Shown here one piece after another: positions 58,468 to 64,000 of a stretch of 64,000 nucleotides of DNA. Numbering within the stretch: position 1 is the stretch's first letter; the number at the start of each line of letters is the position of its first letter. The stretch comes from Pseudomonas violetae. Lineage in GTDB: Bacteria; Pseudomonadota; Gammaproteobacteria; Pseudomonadales; Pseudomonadaceae. A model generated the notes under the pieces. It was not told where the DNA came from. It was given only the letters and a program-made list of their open reading frames with translations, and did no database searches. The translations under genes and the position numbers were made by a program. The DNA is taken from contig NZ_JAKNRW010000021.1 of assembly GCF_023072615.1 (NCBI RefSeq), positions 1-64,000 on the forward strand. The letters run 5' to 3'.

Positions 58468-58740
58468 TTAGTTGACAGCTTCTTTCAGTGCTTTACCGGC
58501 TTTGAAACCTGGTTTCTTGGCGGCTGCGATTTCCAGCGTCTTACCGGTCTGTGGGTTACGACCAATGCGAGCTGGGCGATCAGTCACGGAAAACGTACCG
58601 AAGCCAACCAGAACAACAGAGTCGCCAGCCTTGAGAGCGCCAGTAACGGATTCGATTACAGCGTCCAGCGCACGGCCAGCAGCAGCTTTCGGGATATCAG
58701 CGGATGCAGCGATAGCATCAATCAGTTCCGACTTGTTCAC
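58468..58740 (-). CDS. hupB: HupB, DNA-binding protein HU beta
   Basis: This 90-residue HU-family protein reads MNKSELIDAIAASADIPKAAAGRALDAVIES, VVLVGFGTFSVTDRPARIGRNPQTGKTLEIAAAKKPGFKAGKALKEAVN, with the full DNA-binding arm (RIGRNPQTGK). The start codon is GTG (58740), with AAGGGG about seven bases before it. It follows lon on the same strand, the usual lon-hupB order. Confidence 0.97.
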   Translation of the reverse strand: MNKSELIDAIAASADIPKAAAGRALDAVIESVTGALKAGDSVVLVGFGTFSVTDRPARIGRNPQTGKTLEIAAAKKPGFKAGKALKEAVN

Positions 58741-58889
58741 TCTAAGTCCCCTTATATCTATTTGAGTATGATTCTAAGTTTTTTGGTGAAAGCAAAAACG
58801 AGTGCTGAATGGCCTACAGACACTATAAGAGCCGCTTTATAACAAGGGCTCTAAAAAGCTGTCAAGGAAGCCCCCCAGGCAAATGCGTA

Positions 58890-61286
58890 TTAATGTGTAC
58901 TAATTCTTTCCTTGGAATCGGACTCGCGCTTTTCGTCCTTCGCGACAATCTCCGGAGCCACATCTGGCAAGGGCTCCGGCGCGTATTGCAGCGCAATTTG
59001 CAGGACCTCGTCAATCCATTTAACCGGTTTGATCTGCAGATCAGCCTTAATATTGTCCGGAATTTCCTTGAGATCACGTACGTTCTCTTCAGGAATGATC
59101 ACCGTCTTGATTCCACCACGGTGTGCCGCGAGCAGTTTTTCCTTCAAACCGCCAATGGCCAGCACCTGGCCACGCAGGGTGATTTCCCCGGTCATGGCAA
59201 CGTCCGCGCGCACTGGGATCCCGGTGAGGGCCGACACCAGTGCCGTGCACATACCTACACCGGCGCTAGGGCCGTCCTTCGGGGTCGCCCCTTCTGGCAT
59301 GTGGATATGCGTGTCGCGTTTCTCGTGGAAGTCCAAGGGAATCCCCAGGCTCTTCGCCCGACTGCGCACAACCGTCAATGCAGCGGTGATCGACTCGACC
59401 ATTACGTCACCCAGGGAACCGGTCTTGATCAACTGGCCCTTGCCTGGAACGACTGCGGCTTCGATGGTCAGCAGTTCACCGCCTACCTGGGTCCACGCCA
59501 GCCCGGTCACCTGACCGATCTGATCCTGGGATTCGGCCAGGCCGTAGCGGAATTTCCGTACGCCCAGGAAATGTTCCAGCATGTCGGCAGTGACCTTCAC
59601 CGAGAAGCGTTTTTCCAGAGCGTGCTCTTTGACCGCCTTGCGGCACACTTTGGCAATCTGGCGCTCCAGCCCCCGCACACCGGCTTCGCGGGTGTAGTAG
59701 CGGATGATGTCGCGGATCGCTTCGGCGTCGAATTCCAGTTCGCCTTTCTTCAAGCCGTTGGCAGTGATCTGCTTGGGCGAGAGGTACTTGACGGCGATGT
59801 TGATCTTCTCGTCTTCGGTGTAGCCCGGCAGACGAATCACTTCCATCCGGTCGAGCAGCGCCGGCGGGATATTCATGGAGTTGGAGGTGCACAGGAACAT
59901 CACATCGGACAAGTCGTAGTCGACTTCCAGATAGTGATCGTTAAAGTTGTGATTCTGCTCGGGGTCGAGCACTTCCAGCAACGCCGATGCCGGATCACCA
60001 CGCATGTCGCTGCCCATTTTGTCGATTTCATCGAGCAGGAACAGCGGGTTACGCACGCCTACTTTCGTCATCTTTTGAATCAATCTTCCTGGCATCGAAC
60101 CGATGTAAGTACGGCGATGACCACGAATTTCAGCTTCATCACGCACGCCACCGAGGGCCATGCGCACGAATTTACGATTGGTCGCGTGGGCAATGGACTC
60201 CGCCAGGGAAGTTTTACCCACACCTGGAGGGCCGACCAGGCACAACACCGGACCGCGAATCTTTTTCACGCGTTTTTGCACGGCGAGGTATTCGAGGATC
60301 CGCTCTTTAACTTCTTCCAGACCGTAGTGGTCGGCGTCGAGAATGTCTTCGGCGCGCGCGAGATCCAGGCGAACCTTGCTCTGGGCCTTCCACGGCACCT
60401 GCACCAGCCAGTCAATGTAAGAACGCACCACGGTCGCTTCCGCCGACATCGGCGACATCTGCTTGAGCTTATTCAATTCGCCCTGGGCTTTGGCCAGGGC
60501 ATCCTTTGGCAAACCGGCGGCATCGATGCGCTTTTTCAGCTCTTCGATTTCGTTGTGGCCTTCATCGCTGTCACCGAGCTCCTTCTGAATGGCCTTCATT
60601 TGCTCATTCAGGTAGTACTCGCGCTGGCTGCGCTCCATTTGTTTCTTAACGCGACCGCGAATGCGTTTCTCGACCTGCAGCAGATCGATCTCGGCATCCA
60701 GCAACGCCAAGACGTGCTCGACCCGGGCCGACAGATCGATGATTTCAAGAATTTCCTGCTTCTGCTCGATCTTCAGAGCCATGTGCGCGGCCATGGTGTC
60801 GACCAGGCGACCCGGCTCGTCGATGCTGTTGAGCGACGACAGGACTTCAGCCGGGACCTTCTTGCCCAACTGCACATATTGTTCGAACTGGGCCAGCAGG
60901 CTGCGAACGAAGACTTCCGACTCGCGCTCCGGGGCGTCGACTTCTTCTATCAGGGAGACTTCTGCACGGCAATGGCCGTCCACTTCACTGAAGCGCTCGA
61001 CGGCGCCGCGCTGCTCACCCTCGACCAGAACCTTGACCGTGCCATCAGGCAGCTTGAGCAGCTGCAGGACAGTCGCAATGGTACCTACGCGATAGAGGGC
61101 ATCTTCACCGGGATCGTCGTCTGCAGGGTTTCTCTGGGCCAGCAGAAGGATCTGCTTGTCGCCCGTCATCGCGGCCTCGAGGGCTTCGATGGATTTCTCG
61201 CGCCCCACGAACAGCGGGATAACCATGTGCGGATAAACCACAACATCACGCAATGGCAAGAGAGGCAATTCGATGGTTGTCTTCAT
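58890..61286 (-). CDS. lon: Lon, ATP-dependent protease La
   Basis: This 798-residue protein has an N-terminal substrate domain (LPLLPLRDVVVYPHMVIPLFVGREKSIEAL), a coiled-coil middle (LNEQMKAIQKELGDSDEGHNEIEELKKRID), an AAA+ module (CLVGPPGVGKTSLAESIA; PLFLLDEIDKMGSDMRGDPASALLEVLDPEQN) and a C-terminal protease with the serine in GATPKDGPSAGVGMCTALVSAL and its lysine partner beyond. It degrades damaged and regulatory proteins. The ATG at 61286 has GAGGCGA upstream. The frame opens 40 codons earlier, but that is promoter DNA with a sigma32-like element. Confidence 0.98.
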   Translation of the reverse strand: MKTTIELPLLPLRDVVVYPHMVIPLFVGREKSIEALEAAMTGDKQILLLAQRNPADDDPGEDALYRVGTIATVLQLLKLPDGTVKVLVEGEQRGAVERFSEVDGHCRAEVSLIEEVDAPERESEVFVRSLLAQFEQYVQLGKKVPAEVLSSLNSIDEPGRLVDTMAAHMALKIEQKQEILEIIDLSARVEHVLALLDAEIDLLQVEKRIRGRVKKQMERSQREYYLNEQMKAIQKELGDSDEGHNEIEELKKRIDAAGLPKDALAKAQGELNKLKQMSPMSAEATVVRSYIDWLVQVPWKAQSKVRLDLARAEDILDADHYGLEEVKERILEYLAVQKRVKKIRGPVLCLVGPPGVGKTSLAESIAHATNRKFVRMALGGVRDEAEIRGHRRTYIGSMPGRLIQKMTKVGVRNPLFLLDEIDKMGSDMRGDPASALLEVLDPEQNHNFNDHYLEVDYDLSDVMFLCTSNSMNIPPALLDRMEVIRLPGYTEDEKINIAVKYLSPKQITANGLKKGELEFDAEAIRDIIRYYTREAGVRGLERQIAKVCRKAVKEHALEKRFSVKVTADMLEHFLGVRKFRYGLAESQDQIGQVTGLAWTQVGGELLTIEAAVVPGKGQLIKTGSLGDVMVESITAALTVVRSRAKSLGIPLDFHEKRDTHIHMPEGATPKDGPSAGVGMCTALVSALTGIPVRADVAMTGEITLRGQVLAIGGLKEKLLAAHRGGIKTVIIPEENVRDLKEIPDNIKADLQIKPVKWIDEVLQIALQYAPEPLPDVAPEIVAKDEKRESDSKERISTH

Positions 61287-61344
61287 GATTTCGCCTCTAC
61301 GGCGGCCATAAGGCCGTAAACAGATGGAAGTAAGCTTGAAACCA

Positions 61345-61373
61345 AGATGGGGGCTGCCTTGAAAAAAAACAAG
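61345..61373 (-). promoter_or_regulatory. Sigma32 (RpoH) promoter of lon
   Basis: On the minus strand CTTGTT at 61373-61368, 15 bases, then CCCCATCT at 61352-61345, matching the heat-shock consensus CTTGAA-N13-15-CCCCATNT. It lies about 60 bases before the lon start. Confidence 0.8.
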
Positions 61374-61405
61374 CGCAAAGACTGTGTTAAAACCTGCAAA
61401 AAGCA

Positions 61406-61425
61406 AAGGGGCCCGAAGGCCCCTT
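61406..61425 (-). terminator. clpX terminator
   Basis: AAGGGGCC, tetraloop TTCG on the minus strand, GGCCCCTT, then TGCTTTTT. It separates clpX from the lon promoter. Confidence 0.85.
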
Positions 61426-61447
61426 CTTTATTCCAGCTGCCTGACGC

Positions 61448-62731
61448 TTAAGCGTCTGGCGCGGCCTTGGCAGCCGGCTCACTGTTTTCGTAGATATACA
61501 GTGGCTTGGACTTGCCTTCTATCACGCTTTCGTCGATCACCACCTTGCTCACCTCGGACTGCGAGGGGATTTCATACATGGTGTCGAGCAGTACGCCTTC
61601 GAGAATCGAGCGCAGTCCACGGGCACCGGTCTTGCGTTCCAGGGCACGTTTGGCTACCGATTTCAGTGCGTCAGCCCGGAATTCCAGGTCAACACCTTCC
61701 ATCTCGAACAGCTTGGCATACTGTTTGGTCAGAGCATTTTTCGGCTCGGTGAGAATCTGCATCAGCGCAGCCTCATCAAGCTCGTCCAGCGTAGCAAGTA
61801 CCGGCAGACGGCCGACAAATTCCGGGATCAGGCCGAACTTGACCAAATCGTCAGGCTCGACTTCACGCAGGGACTCTCCGACTTTCTTGCCTTCTTCCTT
61901 GCTGCGCACTTCGGCGTTAAAACCGATACCACCCTTGGTGGAACGGTTCTGGATGACTTTCTCCAGACCGGAAAACGCACCACCACAGATGAACAGGATG
62001 TTCCGGGTATCAACCTGAAGGAATTCCTGCTGCGGATGCTTGCGACCACCTTGCGGTGGAACGGAAGCGACCGTGCCTTCGATCAACTTGAGTAAAGCCT
62101 GCTGCACGCCTTCACCGGAAACGTCCCGAGTGATCGACGGGTTGTCGGACTTGCGCGAGATCTTGTCGATCTCATCGATGTAGACAATGCCCATCTGGGC
62201 CTTTTCCACGTCGTAATCGCACTTCTGCAACAACTTCTGAATGATGTTCTCGACATCTTCACCTACGTAACCCGCCTCGGTGAGGGTGGTGGCGTCGGCG
62301 ATGGTGAACGGAACGTTCAGCAAGCGGGCAAGTGTTTCGGCAAGCAAGGTCTTACCCGAGCCTGTCGGGCCGATCAGCAAGATGTTGCTCTTGCCGAGTT
62401 CGACGTCGTCATTCTTTTTGTCGCGTTGGTTCAGACGCTTGTAGTGGTTGTACACCGCTACGGCCAGAACCTTCTTCGCACGCTCTTGACCAATCACATA
62501 CTGGTCAAGGATGCCGCTGATTTCTTTAGGCGATGGCAATTTATGCGCGCTGCTTTCGGCCTGGGCTTCCTGCACCTCCTCACGGATGATGTCGTTGCAC
62601 AGGTCGACGCACTCGTCGCAAATAAAGACCGAGGGACCGGCAATCAATTTGCGCACTTCATGCTGGCTTTTGCCACAGAAGGAGCAATAAAGCAGTTTGC
62701 CGTTGTCCTCGCCGTTGCGGGTGTCAGTCAT
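61448..62731 (-). CDS. clpX: ClpX, ATPase subunit of ClpXP
   Basis: This 427-residue AAA+ unfoldase starts MTDTRNGEDNGKLLYCSFCGKSQHEVRKLIAGPSVFICDECVDLC, the zinc-binding domain with Cys16/19/38/41. Walker A is GPTGSGKTLLAETLA, Walker B is IVYIDEIDKIS, the pore loop is in AGYVGED, and the C-terminal small domain contains KRALERKTGARGLRSILE. It unfolds ssrA-tagged and other substrates for ClpP, encoded next upstream. The ATG at 62731 gives the canonical N-terminus. Confidence 0.98.
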   Translation of the reverse strand: MTDTRNGEDNGKLLYCSFCGKSQHEVRKLIAGPSVFICDECVDLCNDIIREEVQEAQAESSAHKLPSPKEISGILDQYVIGQERAKKVLAVAVYNHYKRLNQRDKKNDDVELGKSNILLIGPTGSGKTLLAETLARLLNVPFTIADATTLTEAGYVGEDVENIIQKLLQKCDYDVEKAQMGIVYIDEIDKISRKSDNPSITRDVSGEGVQQALLKLIEGTVASVPPQGGRKHPQQEFLQVDTRNILFICGGAFSGLEKVIQNRSTKGGIGFNAEVRSKEEGKKVGESLREVEPDDLVKFGLIPEFVGRLPVLATLDELDEAALMQILTEPKNALTKQYAKLFEMEGVDLEFRADALKSVAKRALERKTGARGLRSILEGVLLDTMYEIPSQSEVSKVVIDESVIEGKSKPLYIYENSEPAAKAAPDA

Positions 62732-62843
62732 TCGATCGATCCAAATCCGATAGGCTTGCAACACAAGATGAAGGCTATTGCGGGCTTTTTCAAGTCCGCA
62801 GGTGATCAGATAAGCCGACCAGCCCTATTTTGAGCTGCTTATT

Positions 62844-63479
62844 TTAAGCTGGGCGCTGGGCGATCACTTCATCGATCAGCCCGTACGCACGCGCGGCTTC
62901 TGCACTCATGAAATTATCGCGGTTGGTATCGCGCTCGATTTCTTCGAGAGTGTGCCCGCTGTGCTTGGCCATCAGCGTATTGAGGCGCTCGCGAATGAAC
63001 AGGATTTCCTTGGCATGGATTTCGATATCCGACGCCTGGCCCTGGAAGCCGCCCAGTGGCTGGTGAATCATCACGCGCGAGTTTGGCAGGCAGAAACGCT
63101 TGCCCGCAGCACCGGCCGTCAGCAGGAATGCGCCCATGCTGCAAGCTTGCCCAATGCAGGTGGTCGACACGTTCGGCTTGATGAATTGCATGGTGTCGTA
63201 GATCGACATGCCTGCAGTTACCGAACCGCCTGGAGAGTTGATGTAGAGATGGATGTCCTTGTCCGGGTTTTCCGCTTCAAGGAACAGCAGTTGCGCACAG
63301 ATCAGGTTGGCCATGTAGTCCTCTACCGGGCCAACCAGGAAAATCACCCGTTCCTTCAGAAGACGCGAGTAGATGTCATAGGCGCGCTCGCCCCGAGCGG
63401 ATTGCTCGACAACCATCGGGACCAAGCCGCCTGCGGCCTGGATATCAGAGTTCTGCTGAATATAAGAATTACGGAACAT
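62844..63479 (-). CDS. clpP: ClpP, proteolytic subunit
   Basis: This 211-residue serine peptidase has the triad Ser114 (IGQACSMGAFLL), His139 (RVMIHQPLGGFQGQASD) and Asp188 (ERDTNRDNF). The propeptide-like N-terminus is MFRNSYIQQNSDIQAAGGLVPMVVEQSARGERAYDIYSRLLKERVIFLVG. It forms a double heptameric barrel with ClpX or ClpA. An ATG six codons earlier is in frame; 63479 gives the usual start. Confidence 0.97.
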   Translation of the reverse strand: MFRNSYIQQNSDIQAAGGLVPMVVEQSARGERAYDIYSRLLKERVIFLVGPVEDYMANLICAQLLFLEAENPDKDIHLYINSPGGSVTAGMSIYDTMQFIKPNVSTTCIGQACSMGAFLLTAGAAGKRFCLPNSRVMIHQPLGGFQGQASDIEIHAKEILFIRERLNTLMAKHSGHTLEEIERDTNRDNFMSAEAARAYGLIDEVIAQRPA

Positions 63480-63517
63480 GCTCTGCAGTCGCTCCAAATA
63501 GTTATGTCTTGAATACG

Positions 63518-63545
63518 CATAAGCCAGCGCGAAGGCTGGCTTATG
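63518..63545. other. Perfect 11-bp hairpin between tig and clpP
   Basis: CATAAGCCAGC, loop GCGAAG, GCTGGCTTATG. There is no T-run after it on the minus strand (CGTATTC follows), so it is more likely an RNA processing or attenuating hairpin in the tig-clpP transcript than a full terminator. Confidence 0.6.
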
Positions 63546-63571
63546 GTATGTACTTCTTAGCGCAAAAACGA

Positions 63572-64000
63572 TCAGTCGGCTTGTGCAGCTTCTACCGGCT
63601 TGACTGCTTCTTCGTAAGAGACCGATTTGTCGGTCACGTTAGCCTTCTGCAGAACAGTATCCACAACTTGCTCTTCCAGCACAACCGAACGGACTTCGTT
63701 CAGTTGCTGGTCATTTTTGTAGTACCAGGACACTACCTGCTCTGGCTCCTGGTAGGCCGAAGCCATTTCCTGAATCATCTCGCGAACGCGAGCTTCGTCA
63801 GGCTTGAGGTCGAACTGCTTGACCACTTCAGCCACGATCAGACCCAGCACAACGCGACGCTTGGCTTGTTCTTCGAACAGCTCGGCAGGCAGTTGGTCAG
63901 GCTTGATGTTGCCGCCAAATTGCTGAACTGCCTGCACGCGCAGACGGTCAACTTCATTGGACAGCAAGGCTTTTGGCACTTCGATCGGGTTGGTGGTCAG
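63572..64000 (-). CDS. tig: Trigger factor, C-terminal part (partial at window edge)
   Basis: The last 142 residues are visible, running off the window edge at LTTNPIEVPKALLSNEVDRLRVQAVQQFGGN. These are the C-terminal arms of trigger factor, the ribosome-bound folding chaperone: FEEQAKRRVVLGLIVAEVVKQFDLKPDEARVREMIQEMASAYQEPEQVVSWYYKNDQQLNEVRSVVLEEQVVDTVLQKANVTDKSVSYEE. The ribosome-binding and PPIase domains lie outside. It is followed by clpP, the standard order. Confidence 0.97.
   Translation of the reverse strand: MTTNPIEVPKALLSNEVDRLRVQAVQQFGGNIKPDQLPAELFEEQAKRRVVLGLIVAEVVKQFDLKPDEARVREMIQEMASAYQEPEQVVSWYYKNDQQLNEVRSVVLEEQVVDTVLQKANVTDKSVSYEEAVKPVEAAQAD

Noticed and set aside
58809..61319. 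836-codon open frame on the plus strand opposite lon
   Set aside because: It is the antisense shadow of lon; the minus-strand reading has every Lon motif and the plus-strand product matches no known pattern.
1..64000. CRISPR array, insertion sequence, rRNA or restriction-type defence cluster
   Set aside because: No regularly spaced direct repeats, no transposase or terminal inverted repeats and no defence-gene set were found; the repeats present are REP-like palindromes.

Overview
The window is chromosomal DNA of a fluorescent pseudomonad (Pseudomonas fluorescens/putida side of the genus). The evidence is the small lipoprotein gene oprI, an EF-P/EarP pair (arginine-rhamnosylated EF-P), a Fur-controlled PrrF small RNA, a sigma54-driven CrcY-type catabolite-repression RNA, a liu leucine/isovalerate cluster, and many short GAGCNNGCTC-type intergenic palindromes. 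The gene order tig-clpP-clpX-lon-hupB-ppiD is on the minus strand. I see no prophage, insertion sequence, integron, CRISPR array or rRNA; almost everything is housekeeping or core-accessory.

Layout. 1-2,060: end of a LysR regulator, then ohrR and ohr with two OhrR-type operators. 2,077-3,834: earP-efp. 3,958-9,272: small membrane/GreAB-like proteins, cysB, a universal stress protein, a 5'-nucleotidase, a PanE-like reductase with a thioredoxin-like protein, and a PilZ protein. 9,455-13,399: DAHP synthase, a GNAT, oprI and an L,D-transpeptidase. 13,444-22,329: divergent tesA and YbbA/YbbP-type ABC transporter, greB, DoxX, mltF and tatD. 22,461-34,588: acyl-CoA metabolism, with a lone acyl-CoA dehydrogenase/LysR pair and then liuR, liuE, CrcY, an acyl-CoA ligase and liuABCD. 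34,628-35,945: a LexA/CI-like repressor lacking its protease nucleophile, a divergent small protein, and PrrF. 36,219-43,928: an M14 carboxypeptidase, a catalase-like/cytochrome b561 operon divergent from an ECF sigma/anti-sigma pair, a ZapE-like ATPase, an LRR protein kinase and a YebC-family regulator. 44,109-48,750: a short orphan VgrG and the phosphonate genes phnW-phnX with a LysR regulator. 48,937-56,117: cytochrome b561, an ACC-deaminase-like PLP enzyme, fadH, a nitrilase-fold protein lacking its nucleophile, an AraC regulator, a 28-residue ORF and a DUF2242-type lipoprotein. 56,362-64,000: ppiD, a tRNA-Asp-like element, hupB, lon, clpX, clpP and the 3' part of tig.

How the parts work together. 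Leucine/isovalerate breakdown is controlled locally by LiuR, with palindromes before liuR and in the liuA-ligase intergenic region. CrcY, which relieves Hfq/Crc repression of carbon catabolism, lies between liuE and the ligase. ohrR-ohr and the ECF-controlled catalase-like operon are two separate peroxide-defence modules; in the latter both divergent promoters carry the same GGAATAA-N14-CGTCT element. tig, clpP, clpX, lon, hupB and ppiD form a proteostasis block, and lon has a heat-shock-type promoter. The most unusual items are the refolded tRNA-Asp-like element, the apparently non-cleavable repressor, the nucleophile-less nitrilase-fold protein, the LRR kinase and the truncated VgrG. All identifications are from reading the sequence and remembered family features; no search was run.
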